From: Parascedosporium putredinis
Lineage: Eukaryota; Ascomycota; Sordariomycetes; Microascales; Microascaceae
Assembly: GCA_949357655.1 (NCBI GenBank)
Contig: CASHTG010000017.1
Location: forward strand, 1,674,001-1,738,000
Reading direction: 5' to 3'
Length of the DNA stretch: 64,000 nucleotides
A model generated the notes under the pieces. It was not told the origin of the DNA. It searched no databases and was given only the letters and a program-made list of their open reading frames with translations. Positions 25,365 to 38,000 of the stretch are shown here, piece by piece. Each line of letters starts with the position of its first letter. Position 1 is the first letter of the stretch. Made by a program: the position numbers and the translations under genes.

Positions 25365-26669
25365 ATGGTCGCCAACTCCGTCTCCGCCGCCGCGTCCGGC
25401 TCGGCTCCTCAGCCGCTCGAGAAGAAGCCCATCAAGTTTTCCAACTTGCTCTTGGGCGCCGGTCTCAACATGTTCGAGGTCACCACCTTGGGTCAGCCCC
25501 TCGAGGTCGTCAAGACTACCATGGCTGCCCACCGTGGCGATGGATTCATGACTGCTCTTGGGCGCATCTGGGCCCGAGGCGGCGTTCTGGGATGTAAGTT
25601 TTTTATTTTTTATTCCTCTGCCTCGGCACACACACACATGGTGCCCTATCTTGCCGTCGAGCATGACGCATCGCCTTCTGCGACGCACTTGAGCTCCATT
25701 CCGTGCTGCTCTCCCTCGCGCTCCCCTATTCCCTCAATTCATCTCCGCCATCTCCCTATCACTTGACAAACGGGCTTCAAACAATGGTTTGATGATAATT
25801 ATGCGAGACCGAGATGGATAAACTAACTTAATCCCTTCTCTTTCCCCCACTATAGTCTACCAAGGTCTCATTCCTTGGGCCTGGATCGAAGCCTCGACCA
25901 AGGGAGCAGTGCTCCTTTTCGTCGCCTCCGAAGCTGAATACTATGCCCGATCCTTCGGTGCCTCGGAGTTCGGGGGTGGCATCGTCGGTGGTGTCACCGG
26001 AGGTGTCGCTCAGGCCTACGCCACCATGGGCTTCTGCACCTGCATGAAGACGGTCGAGATCACCAAGCACAAGCTCGCCGCCACCGGCGCGAAGCCCCCT
26101 CCACCTTCCAGACCTTTATGGGCATCTGGCGCGCCGAGGGTATTCGGGGTATCAACAAGGGTGTCAACGCCGTTGCTATCCGTCAGATGACCAACTGGGG
26201 CTCCCGCTTCGGTTTCTCCCGTCTCGCCGAGCAGGGCATTCGCAACCTGACCGGCAAGGACGACAAGGAGAAGCTGGCCGCCTGGGAGAAGATTGCCGCC
26301 TCCACCGTCGGTGGTGGTCTGAGCACCTGGAACCAGCCCATCGAGGTCATTCGCGTCGAGATGCAGAGCAAGACCGACGACCCCAACCGCCCCAAGAAGA
26401 TGACTGTGGGCAACACTTTCAGGTATATTTATCAGAACAACGGTATCAAGGGTCTGTACCGCGGCGTTACCCCCGCATCGGACTCGGCATCTGGCAGACC
26501 GTATGCATGGTTGCCATGGGTGACATGTGAGTTGAACCTTTTTTTCTTCCCCATTCGAGCAATCGTCTCGCATCGAAGCAGCCAGTTTTTCTAATCGATT
26601 TTCCATTCCAACAGGGCCAAGAGCTACATAGAGGGATTGACCGGCGAGAAGGTCACGGCTAAGCATTAA
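25365..26669 (+). CDS. yhm2: Mitochondrial citrate/2-oxoglutarate carrier, Yhm2 type
   Basis: Yhm2 exchanges citrate for 2-oxoglutarate across the inner mitochondrial membrane; in yeast it supports cytosolic NADPH and was first linked to mitochondrial DNA maintenance. Exons are 25365-25593, 25856-26526 and 26615-26669. The start follows Yhm2 proteins closely: KKPIKFSNLLLGAGLN, then the first carrier signature QPLEVVKTTM (P-x-E-x-x-K). A typical stretch YQGLIPWAWIEASTKGAVLL follows, then FCTCMKTVEITK at the second repeat. The third repeat has QPIEVIRVEMQ (P-x-E-x-x-R). Two C losses, at 26095-26099 and 26470-26474, break the frame. Restoring both makes the exons a multiple of three and gives 318 residues, the expected size of a three-repeat, six-helix carrier. 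Donors GTAAGT and GTGAGT support the introns. The family is clear; substrate is inferred from yeast. Confidence 0.94.
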
Positions 26670-27690
26670 GGGAAACGGCGTTTTACTAGAGGGCAACTTG
26701 GTCATTCACCTTTTGTTTGACAGAAATATCATAGAGGGTTTATTCTATGTAGGACGTAATATGTCCAGGAAAGGCAGTGCCATTTAATAACAACTCGATT
26801 TTGTTATTACACAACTCCCATGTGATGCTCGGCCCGTACAGCTTTGTATTTTCCCCGTTCCAACTCCTCTGCATGCGTCCAAATCTCCATCATCTGTAGA
26901 TGTCGGCCGTACGCGATTGAGCATGTCCGCCTTGGGTGGCAATACGCGCACAGTCGCGCCATCTAGCTTCATCTACCTTGTGGTGTGAGAATCGTGCTGC
27001 AGCTCGTTCATGCATTGGCAGACAGTAACACGGCTATATACCAAGGTCTAAGATGCCGTATAACAAGAGGAGTAGACCAAGCGGGGAAGATCCTGTTCAT
27101 AGAGTTGCGATGCTTACAACATGCCTCATGCACTCACAGTTAGGATATGTCCCGACTCAACCCCAGTTGCTATCGCCCTCCCTAGATATAGCATCAGATC
27201 TCTTGCGTGACGCTTCCCAGGACGAATGTCGATTCGCTAAGCTCATATTGCCGAGGAAAGAGAGGGCAGGTTCCGCCAGCTGAAGGATGTTTGATTTCAA
27301 GTTCAACGGATCCCGGGCTAGCCATGCGAACCCGGCCGCACGGGACGGGCCATTGACTAGCTCATACATGCAGAGCACGAGCTCTTTGTGACCACCGGAG
27401 GGATCCGATACCTACATATGTAGCCTACATGCCCTTCCAAAAACATTCCTCCTAGCTAATATGAGATACACGCGCATGGGTGTCCGTTGCGCTTTGAGAT
27501 CCAAAGTTGGCGTTATACACCCATCAGGGCAACACCCACAGCAAACAAGGAAAGCAACATAACAAGAACCCTCATTCACCCGAACCATTTCCGGTCGACA
27601 TCGTCCCGGAAAATTGGAATAGAACAGAAATTTCAATCTATTATAAAAAGAAAAAAATAAGAAAAAGAAACTTGAGAGAGAAAAAAGATG
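26670..27690. other. Intergenic region between carrier gene and tRNA-Pro
   Basis: About 1 kb containing the carrier 3' UTR and, near the end (27640-27690), an A-rich stretch that is the 3' flank of the minus-strand tRNA. No protein gene is recognised. Confidence 0.5.
27681..27686 (-). terminator. RNA polymerase III terminator of tRNA-Pro
   Basis: Six A on the + strand read as T6 on the minus strand, four bases after the tRNA 3' end. T runs of this length end Pol III transcription. Confidence 0.75.
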
Positions 27691-27780
27691 GGGGCCAACC
27701 GGGGATTGAACCCGGGACCTCTCGCAACTTAGCACAGGGTGTTACCCTAAGCGAGAATCATACCACTAGACCATCGGCCC
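27691..27780 (-). tRNA. tRNA-Pro (anticodon AGG) with an 18-base intron
   Basis: On the minus strand a full cloverleaf can be folded. The acceptor stem GGGCCGA pairs with TTGGCCC, allowing one G-T, with C as discriminator base. The D-arm/A-box region is TGGTCTAGTGG. The anticodon stem is CTCGC with GCGAG. The T-arm CCGGG-TTCAATC-CCCGG holds the B box. The anticodon loop reads TTAGGG-T with anticodon AGG. Between positions 37 and 38, the canonical intron site, lie 18 extra bases (TAACACCCTGTGCTAAGT); their ACCCT can pair with the AGGGT of the loop, as in nuclear tRNA introns. The mature length is 72 bases before CCA addition. Identity is firm because the loop and stem match eukaryotic tRNA-Pro. 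Confidence 0.95.
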
Positions 27781-30036
27781 TTGCCTGCTCGCTTTCAGCG
27801 AGTAGTTCTGATGAGATTTTCGCAGCGGAATTGACTCTCATAAATGGAAGTGTGAGACAATCTAGCGAGCTATCAACGAGGAAAAGACCAAGGGTCAACG
27901 GCGCGAAATGAGACGAAGATGGCCTCTCCGCCTGGGTTAAGAGGCGAGAGAACTTTGCAAGCTTTGCCTAGAATGCTCGCGTCATCCCCGGCGCTCTAAA
28001 TCGAATGCGACAGATGCGTGCAGACGCGGCTTTCCGTTGCTTTGGGGGATGGGAGAACATAAATGTGTTAAGAAGGAGGCTACGGTGTGCTTGATCTGAG
28101 AAGCTATACTCCAACTGCGGAAAGAATACGAAAGATCGCCAGTTTCATCAGAAGGTTAGCAGGTATTTTCAACACCATACGACATACCAATCGCGTGGGG
28201 TTCTGCTTCAACGGTACTTTATGGGCATCCTCTCATTCATAGGAAGGCCGGCCTTGGGGGCGCAGAATAGACACAATCATGATGGAGCAGAGAATTTACT
28301 AGAGGCAACAAAAGGATGCGCTAAATCGATAGATGCTATAAAGCCATCACTGCTACAGGTGTGTTTAAGAATGCCCAGTAGCTATCTCGATATATTTTAC
28401 TATTTAACCTAGAATAAAAGCTCTGGGTTCGGAAACAAGCTCACCCTCGGATATTGACTACTATCTCTGCCTCATTCGTAGGACATGGCCAAGATCTTAG
28501 TCCGCGCCGTCATATCTAGAGATCTGGTCCTGCTATTCATTTAGTAGAGACCACCATGTCCCGGTGGCTTGCGAAGGTTCCTAGTGTCGGTCAGGCCAGG
28601 ATGCCAACGCCTCGCATATATTTATATCTCTCCCCGGGGCCTACGGTACGCACAGAAGCCTCCAAGCGATACAGGGAGGCTACGAGGGAGAAGACTGGCT
28701 TCTGTTGACCATATACTACCCTGTGCGTGACTGTCCTCAGTGCATATCGACTTTCAATTTCACATCCAGCTACCAGGGTAAGAGAAGACAAGAAAAGAGG
28801 GCTAGAAATCAGTCCGTTCATAACTCCAGGCGACACTTCCGAGGCTCCAAGCTCGTCCAACACCATAAAATTCACGGACTCATGTGTGATGGGAAGAGTC
28901 TTGTAGTTAGCGACCTACTCCTTCGGTGTAAAGGGATATTCGCGCCCAAGCTTCTCGACGTGCCCAACTTACATCCCTCAAAAGCTGAGAGACCCTACAT
29001 CAACCACCGTACCCTACCCTACCTACACTCATGCGGTACAGTCCCATCCGAAGTGGTCACCACAACTCAGCCGAGAGCTTGTATTCTTAGTGTAGCCAGG
29101 TTCTATCTTGTAGAAGTAGTGGTGCCTTGATACGACACCACTCCAAGACTCCTCCTCCTCCTTTGCCTAGCCCCTGCTCTGCGAGTTTTGAGTTGCTAGC
29201 TTCTTGCGAGAGTTGCCTTGAGACAGCACTGCCGTGGTTCTAGAGGAAGCTGTGGCTCTTGGCATACAGACGAGGAAACGGGTTAAGAATGTGACAAGGA
29301 TGCGATCATTAGAGTATCTATATCTAGTGTGTGGAACGCTTGGAAAAGTGGTAATGCGCATCCGGGTTTGCTCTTTCCCTCTTGGCATGCGCAGGGCTCT
29401 GTGTAGTGATTTGAATAAGAGTCAGATGGTGCAGAGCAGTACCTTCGAGCGGGGACCCATAGCTAAGGACCCGTCCGCTCTCGCCCCAATAGAAGAAGCC
29501 ATTCCAAAAACGCAAGAGTTGTCTCAATACAGGTGCTTAAAATCGGCATGATGCTGGACTACTGCGCCTCGAGAGATGTGCGGGGAAGGGAGTGGAGGGG
29601 AAGGAGCGTTGAGGGGAAGTCACAAATGCGGAGGTGCGCAGGAGGAGTGGAAGAGGAGGCGGGCTAGGGCCCGACTTCAGCAAACTTAAGCATCTTTCAC
29701 ACTCAAGTAGCAACGAGGCCAGTCACGTCTCTCCCTCTCTCCCTCCCTCGGGATACCTGCAGCACTCTGTGGGCCGAAGACGACGGCCCTAGAACTTAAA
29801 TCCAAGAGTCTTCGCTGCAGCCCAACGACTAGTCGTACATCAAGCCTTGCTGCCGGGCGACGGACGCCATGCAAACGAAGACGCGATCTGAGGGTCGGTC
29901 CACTAGGGAGGCGGGTGCCCGCGCGGATAACGTAGTGACACTTGTCTGTCCCGCCTCCTCTCTTTTCGCGGATGACGTCGAAGGGAGGGGCATCGACTGA
30001 TGCCACTGACGCGCTGAGCTCGGTTACGGTTACCAA
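27781..30036. other. Intergenic region, no gene recognised
   Basis: About 2.25 kb upstream of the tRNA. Several open frames of 60-140 codons exist, but none shows known motifs, matching codon bias or splice signals. Nothing else stands out apart from short GA-rich tracts near 29570-29660. Confidence 0.45.
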
Positions 30037-31308
30037 GTGAAGAATAAGCATGAGCGGACCGCTCCCCTTGCGTGCGTGGTGGCTGTGCGCCCGCTTGCTG
30101 CACGGAGGAGGACCTGGGGATTCAGCGGAAACACTTTGGGGCCTAGACTTTTCGGCTCAAACACACGTCAGACCTCCAGTGCCACAACCTCCTCCGCGTA
30201 CCCGCTTGTGCCCGTGCCGATTCAGCGAGGCACACTTGACATCCGCTCGGCGTCGGGGTCGGAGCGTAGCCAACGCCTAGGTGCTATCACGGACCTGAAA
30301 GGAAAAGCGGCGGCCTATTGCTCTGGAGACAGCCTCTCTGATGAGAGCTCCGAGAGAAACTCCGAAGGGTTGCCGGATGCCCTCAAAGCTCGCGACTCGC
30401 GCTTCTCGCGCTAGGTGGTGGGCCCCGGTTGCTCGATGCCGTCCTAGAGCCTGGACGTGTCAATCCTCATTCACTCAGACCAATGTCGACGGGGCTACTC
30501 ATGTACGATGTGGTATCGCTAATTCTACCAGCGCAGGCCAGCAGCTAAACACCCCCACCGGACATGCACGCCCGGATGCAAAGGCCTTCAACATGCCCCC
30601 ACTCTCAACTTCGCACAGGCATTCCCGCGCATTGCCTTCAACACCTCCGCCGGCTCTGGCGCATCTGGTGGTCCAACCGGAAGGCGAGGGCTTCCTGGCT
30701 CTTTCTACGCCGAGGGCCGTTCGCCGCTTTGTTACCCGCCCTACCCGCGTTGCGAGCATGACGAGACATCACTTTTGGCCCTAACCCCGAACAGTGGGGG
30801 TTCGGTGAGTGAGCAAGAAAAGAAAAGAAGGGGAAGAAAAACCCAAGAGCTCCACCAAGGGCGGTCAAGCGGTTCTCCGGCATATTTTGTGGGGCTTGGG
30901 TGATCCGGCCTCGCTGGAGATTGGAATTGGGTCGTGTGCTAGCCATCTTTGGGAGGGGGAGGAGGCTTCGGAGGAGTTCGGGAAGGCGGTTCCAGCTAGC
31001 AACGCAGCGCAATTCGAACTCAACGTGGCGGCATTTTCCACCCCCTTCTGGATTTTCTACGCCATTGCGCTACTTATTTTTTCTCCCTCCTTCCCCTGTT
31101 GGCCCGCTTGGATTTAGGGGTTCAACTATTGGCTCGATATCAACTCGCCAGTCGGGCCGGAGCCTTTTACTCATCTGGATACGATAATCCCGGATGCGCC
31201 GGACAGCACAGATATGCAAAACGAGTGGGAAGAGCGCGAATAATGCCCTGTCTGGTCCCGACGGATTCAACCCCAACGTGATACGGAGCAAGAAAAAGTT
31301 TGCCCGCT
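30037..31308 (+). CDS. Broken coding region of unknown family
   Basis: This stretch has coding character but no single long frame. Ser/Thr-rich sequence (RQTSSATTSSAYPLVPVP, then SGDSLSDESSERNSEG) runs at about 30165-30410. A second frame covers 30500-30600 (STSAGQQLNTPTGHARPD, AFNMPP). It continues, after restoring one C in the C5 run at 30596-30600, as TLNFAQAFPRIAFNTSAGSG. A GTGAGTGAGC donor at 30806 and an acceptor TTTAG ending at 31117 define a likely 312-base intron. The next exon reads GFNYWLDINSPVGPEPFTHL, then IIPDAPDSTDMQNEWEERE, and after another shift ALSGPDGFNPNVIRSKKKF to a stop near 31308. The regular composition and splice sites suggest a real gene disturbed by sequence errors, but it could be a decaying one. 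The start and several joins are unresolved and I do not recognise the family. Confidence 0.33.
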
Positions 31309-32039
31309 GAATGGGAAAGAGGGATGATAGCTTTTGTATCAAACATGAACCCTAATCTGCCACCGGGACTCAGGAGCCGCGAGTGGGCCATTGTGAATGG
31401 GATTCGGCAAGAGGCAGAAGGGTATTTGAAAACGAAGAAGAAAGCTTGATTGCCCAACTTCAAACACCAAACTAGCACGGGAATGCGCCGGAGGGGAACG
31501 TAACGCCGTCTAGACGCGGACAATGTGGCAAAACGAGGCGTTGACTGGTTGGGATCGAGAAAAAGCCCCATCTGGGCGACTCAAGTGTGGGGCCGCGACA
31601 GCGGGTGTGCATGTGGCGCTGTCCGTCGAGAGGGACTAGAACGGCCCCGGAAGGGCCGGACTCAAGGGGCGCGCAAGGCACGAGAGGGAAAACTCTGGGG
31701 CCATGCCATGGGCCTGGGCGAGGGTGAAGTTATTCGGCCACCGTTCTCCACAGGGCTGGATGGGACGTTAAGAGAATTCGGGAAAATTATCATCACAGGT
31801 GAAAATAAGAGGAGTCATGGGGAGAGAAGAGGAATCAAACACACAAGGCTCCTGCTAGCCACGCTGGCTCTAGAGGTACCTATGTGATTTCCCTCTTCCT
31901 GTCTGAGATCTGTTCGGCATCGCCCCAAACTCGGCATGTCAAAAGCTGGTACGGTGTTTGGTTACCACGGCGGTTTCCCACAAAGGTCCCCACTGTTTGT
32001 GTCTCAGATCGGTGTCGAAGAGATAGGAAAGCGAAATTC

Positions 32040-32058
32040 GATGATGATGATGATGATG
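32040..32058. repeat. GAT trinucleotide microsatellite
   Basis: Six perfect GAT units followed by one imperfect copy. In one frame it would encode a run of Asp, but no credible gene surrounds it. Confidence 0.85.
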
Positions 32059-35000
32059 TTGATGACTGAGCCTCAGCCCGTTCTCCTCGCCCCTCCTTTC
32101 GCCATGACAACCTAGTGCTGTGGCCCTGCGACATGAGTATGACAGAGCACTCTGCTGCAGCCGAGCTTGGCGCTGTTGGCGATATTAGTGCTCAATGTTT
32201 CCTGCACCTTGCTCGCTGTGCATGTAGGAAATGAAGTCGTTAGCCCCATGGATTCCGGAGACCGCTTGAGCCGCAATCCCGATCTTGCACCGGTGATTGC
32301 ATCACGGGCCCAATTCCGGTCTGTCCCCCTTTGGACTTTGTCGAGATTTTTTTAGTTTTCTTTTTCTGGTCTCAATCAATAGTGCTGGAATTTGCCCACG
32401 TCGCCGACCGCGCAAGAAAAAAAAAAGAGCGTTCGGCCCCTCTATCATCAAACAAATAATAGTGCCTCTTCCCTTCAAGTGGTGTGTTTATTCCCGAGAC
32501 CGGGGTCGAGGGCGTGCCTAATAGCGATCTTCTGTCGAGCGAGACGCCGTTGAGGTCCACAGCCCACAGCCCACAATTATTTCCTTGTTTGCCTGGAAGC
32601 TTCAATGTTCTCGGTGGGCGTTCGTCCGATCGTGGCCCTCTCCAAGGGCGGGAAGCACGGTTTATGGTTTGGACTCGGCGTTTCGTTTTACTCATCCAGT
32701 GCTTGCTCAGAGCAGCGTTCCCGCCCACTTTTTGTTTTGTTTCCCAGTTTCATCAGCGCCGTTGGGTTGGAGAAAAAAGATCTACCCGAAAGGTGGGAGG
32801 CGTGTGTCTAGGGATCTCTGTCCGCTCGGTGTTGTGTAACTCGATATGTCGCAGAATCAAGATGAATCGACAGCTTTTGAACCTACGAGCCATGTCATCA
32901 ATGCGACATGACGAATTTTGCCTCTGGCAGACTCGGTATTGACTTTTTTATTATTTTTATTTTTTTGTTCTTGCTCTTATTTTGGTCTTCTTCATCGAAA
33001 AGGGTACACGGAAAATTCCCCTCTTCCAGCACATGCAAACTTGGGGATGGCGACGGAAATACCGAAGAGGTTATCAAATACCACATAATCAATGCTGCCA
33101 CACCTGCCCACGCCCTCGTAAAGAAAAAGGGCCGGCCAAAGTATGGCAAGGGAATATCCTTTTATGATATTCTTTGTACATCTAAACTTTATGATTGGGG
33201 AGACTCGTCTCACCCCATTACGCATCTCCCCTTACGCGGTCTCAGATGGTTGCCCCCACGAGAGGGGCGGAGAAGGAAAAAGGCAGTGCTAGCTTTTCGG
33301 CTTTATCAACCTAGATGACCAAAAGAAGCTATAGGAAAACAAGCGCCGAAAGGACACGAACAAGGGGTTTAATATGGGCCAAGAGAAAAGGAAAGAAGAA
33401 GAAAAATAAAAAACGCCGAGTGGTCAGCTCGCTCAGGTGAGGTCTTGGGACGGAAGCTTGTCGCCCGTGCTGTCAACGTCCTTGGTTTGAAGAGCCGCGT
33501 TCTCTCCCACCCCTGAAAGAAGGAAAAAGGAAAAAAAAGAAAGGATTGACGTAATACTCGTACGAAGCAGATAAGGACATCGACACGCCAGAAAGATGGT
33601 TCATTTTGCAAAGATAGGACTAAAGGATAGGAGCAATAAGGAAATGGAAAAGCAATAGGCGATGCTATCGCTTCTTCTTATAAGGCCCGAAAAACATTTC
33701 TTGGCAGCGCTTTTCCCGTCGTTGATCGTAATGGAACTGCCTGAATGGTGGAGGCTTGGCTTTGCGGAGGCGGGACGGCGACATATGCCAAGCGCCAAGT
33801 GCCAAGGGCACGGCAGTGAGCAAGGGAGATGGGCAAGGGGGACAAGCATATCTGGAGACAAAAGATAGTGGCGCAAAGGACGAGCCTCACCTCACCCTTG
33901 TTGCTTCTTCTTGACATGTTGACGTCTACCGGCGAAATAGGTGTTGTTTGGATCCCAAACGGGAGGGAAGAAAGGGCAAGGCGCTCCTCTTGGAAGTAAA
34001 TTTTTTTTTCAAGCTACTGAGGCAAGGTGAATCATGTCTACATAATCGTCCGCCCTGGAAAAAGAATAACGAAGACAGCTGGGCCTGCCTGTGGCTAGAT
34101 CTATACTCCTGATTCTCCATGATAATATTGGGTCGATGTTCTTGGGAATTCTTCCAAGGAAACCCTTAAGGCCAGCGATCACCTACATATAATAATAATA
34201 GCATATACAACTAAGCCTCCTCCCGCTCTTTTAAGAAAGAAATCATGGTCCATCTATCGGAGATATGGAAACACGGCAATATGCTTAAAATGTGGTAGTT
34301 TGGCGAACGCCAAGCCCGGAAATGTCAGCAGGCAGATGGCCACAAGGCGTCAATATAGCTGCCATTGGCGGGGGCCAGTTCCTTTCTTTTTACTTCATGC
34401 ACCGATGCATTCTGGAAAAAATGCGCCAGGCCCAGGGCAGAGGGGAACCGAAAGAAAGAAAAAAAGGAGGCGCTCTCTATTAAATTGCGGCACCTATCTG
34501 GTGCGTGTATCGTGGCACCTATCGGCGCGGCCCCGTTGATCTGCCAAGGCTCGCGATGTTGATTGCCCGTCCTGTTTCCCCTCACCACTCACCACCTCCC
34601 TTACCGTTAAACTAACCTTTTTCAGGGAGGGGCTCTCTTTTTCCTTATTCTTTGTTAATTTCGAGTAGCCCCGAGGCGACTCCTGCCTTTGCTAATATCT
34701 TTGCGACTTTCTCCGTCCCGTGGCTAGGGTGGGGTGACGGCTGAACAGGCGAGGAGGGGCGGAAGCGAATGCTTCGTTTGTTGGCAGAATCACGATAGAT
34801 CTCTCACCACATTATTATGGGGCGCTTGGAAGGACATTGAAGGGTATGGAACCCACATTCTTCGAGAAAACGAAAGTAATAGATCTCCATATGGTGTATT
34901 CTTGCATGGTATCCAATTGCTTGGTGAAGCCCTGCAGATTGGAGAGGTGGGGTTAGACAGCTCACGCATCGAAATTGATGAGCGAGAGCTCAATCCACAT

Positions 35001-38000
35001 AGCGAGACCTGAAGTGGGGAAGCGAAAAACTTTTTTCTTTTCCTTTTTTCCCTCTCGCTCTCCTTCACTCACGCGAAACACAAATCAATGAATCCCATAC
35101 ATAGCAAAGAGAGAAAGAACAAGCTGTGGATAGTGTTCCAAATCGAATCACCTCCACGCCATTGGTAATGTCAATTCTGCATTAGACCAAGTGGTCCTGT
35201 CTTGGCCGTTCTCGTAGTGTAGACTTTCCCAGTAGCCAAGAGTCAAATTCTCAGTTCGGCCCTCTTGATCAAATATCATTTTCAGCCATCAGCTTGTGCT
35301 CCATTCCAGAAAAACAAGAGCCCTATTTGCCTGGTTTGGCCGACTTTGGATTTGCCCTGACGGCCCCTCTTTCAACGGCCAAGGCCCATCCACAACTTCT
35401 GGTTCAGAGAGGGCTTCTAGACGGATCAGCGAGGCGACAGTTGGTCTTGCTCCCCACGAAGCTCCAGCTTCCTGCAGCTGTTCCTCTTCCGCAGCGTGCT
35501 TTCCATTCTATGCATACACCCCTCCTTCCTTCTGCATCTTCCGCTTTCTTCGATTTCCCGGGACTCGGAGGGCCTCGCTTTTACTCTCTTGTTTTCTTTT
35601 TCCTCCTCCATTTTCATCCCCCTCTCTGCCCCTCCTCGAGAGAGAGAGAGGAGGGTCATGGGAATACGAAGGATCCATAGATCACTTGGCAGACCATCTT
35701 GCTTTAAGCCGTTGCTAGCAGCTTCTTCTTCTTCCTCGATAAAAGTTTGACCGCCGGTTGGGGGCATCTCCGCATCTGCGATGCAGGTGCGCCGAGCGGT
35801 AAACCTTTGGGCTGGGCTTGCATTTGTCCAGAATATACCTCATAATGAGTGAGGAGCGCCTATCCCGAACTGTGGAGAAAGAAAGGGTGGGGGAGAGAGC
35901 GGGGAGGTGACTTCCTCTTTGACAAGCACTGGCCCTCTCGTCTTTTTGGAGAACCAAGCTCGCAGCGCGAGATGCTACTGGTCCGAATATCCATCGACCG
36001 GGATCACCCCAATTGCTCCATCCCCAAGCTGGCCAACGAGGAGCCTTGTTTCTTCTCTTTTTGTTTCATGTTCATTGGAAGGAGAGGGCTCCATCCAGAC
36101 CTGCAATGTCTCTTTGGGCCTTCTCCAAACGCGCTTCTGGGGACCCATTTGCCAGGTGGTCATTGCCATTTCCCTCACAGGCCTTTAATTCTTCCTCCGA
36201 GCTTGTTGTCTGGCGCTGCATCGTCGCATGGCAAAAGTACGAACTCCTTTTGCCCACACGTAGCATCAAGAAACGGTGGTGGGGCACGGAGGCTCACTCC
36301 TTGGTCCTTTTCCCTTGTCGTCTATGGTAACTGACCGATGGCCGATGGCGAGGCGAACGCATCCCCCCCGCGCGTGAGCTCTTTCCTGTTCGCCTTCACC
36401 CCCAGCTGCAGCTCCATTGCCGAATCCCTGCCCACTGGGGCTCTGACAGGGCTCTTTCTCCTCGCTGTCCTTGCTAATAAGAGCCAAAAATGCCGCCTTG
36501 AATATTAAGATGCCGCAAAATGCGTACCCATGATTGAATCCATGAGACTACACTAGACAAACTCACTTCCTTGCTATCACTGTGGAAATTCTGTAGTGTA
36601 GTAGATGCCTGAAATTTGTTAATTTTTCTATCTCTTTTTTGGGTCTTCTTCTCCGTATTGCGCTTGATGATTACACATGGGTTAGTAGAATAGTATAAAA
36701 TTGCATTGCAATGCGACCCGATAGTCCTTGCTTGGTTTGGAGTGGGAGTGGGTAGCTCAAATGAGAAGAATGGAAAAGCGCCGAGCCCCGTAATAATTCG
36801 AAGCAAGGAGGAACTTGGAGAGTGGACTGGACCGGAATCAATTGATTGATGATAAGAAAGTCGCGTCAAGAGGTCTTCATCTTCCGTCTCCGTGCGATTG
36901 TCGGCTTTAGTGGTGAGGGCAGCAACCTTCGTTTGAGTACCAGGAACGCACAACATAATTTATGTGTAGGAGTGGCCTTCTTGAGCTGCCTGTCATTTTG
37001 ACACCTATTGAAGGGCTGTCAGAACAAGTTTCATCACTTTCCGACCGATCGCGCTGGAGCCATGCAAGTGGGTGAGGTTCGCCTGCAAGTTGACAAAATG
37101 CCGAGTTTTGTCGCCAGCCAGCCGCCCTGAAATGACTGAAGTAACACTGATGTTGCTTTCAAACCCCTTGCGGCGAGCGTGGATGGAACGGCTTCAATGT
37201 TCCTTGTCCAGCTCAAGGTCAGGTCTGGGACTGCGATTGAGCGTCAATGAGTGAGAAGGCCGATGCGACCAATCTTGAGCGCGACGCGCGTGAAGACGAC
37301 GCAAGCAGCCCGCTCTCAAGTCGAAGGGGATTGTTTGCGGGAGCTGTCATGGGTCTCGGATTCATTACAATCGTCAAATTTCCAGTGGTCGCGTCGCAAT
37401 GGCAAAGGGTCGAGCAACGGAAAGCCAGGAGCTCTCAGGCCTCTGCATATGCATTGTCTCCAATAAGCGTGGGGCACACAGAGCATCGCACAACACTAGC
37501 GTTGCACGTTCTGGTGGCATTGGGCTCCACTTGCGGTTGCATCCCAGAACAAGACGCCAAGATATGCAGGCGGCACATAGTACCGAGCTTTTGAGCTCGC
37601 CGGGCGCGCTGCATGCTCAGATCAGCGGCTGACATCCGGAAATATCCACACGAGGCGTCCGGTCACCTCGAATGCCGGGGAGTCCTGGCTCGACTGCTGC
37701 ACTCTGGTGGCTGGGGATGGGAAGCATGGGCAGAATGCATGCTCGATGACTGGCTGGGCACATTGGAGACGAGCCAGGCTTTGGAGTTCGGGCAGGCCGT
37801 CGTTCAAAGAGTTCAACATCTCCGATGGTCCTTGGACACATTCGGAGGATTACAAGTATAGTCTGTTTTGGCAGACGAGGTGTCTAATCCCCCTCCCATC
37901 TCTCGAGTTGGTCTGTGTGCGATTTGCGACGCACTTGTAGTAGTAGCTTGCCGCCAGGCATCTGCTGCGGGGAGGGCTGGAGGGCTGGATACTAAGGCTG

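Noticed and set aside
31000..31075. Minus-strand tRNA-like element with TAGCGCAATGG and GAGTTCGAATTGC boxes
   Set aside because: The outer repeat pairs, but no T-stem or anticodon stem forms; it lies inside a probable intron of a candidate gene.
32908..33318. 136-codon frame with a hydrophobic start
   Set aside because: The hydrophobic part comes from a T-rich tract; the rest has no family features.
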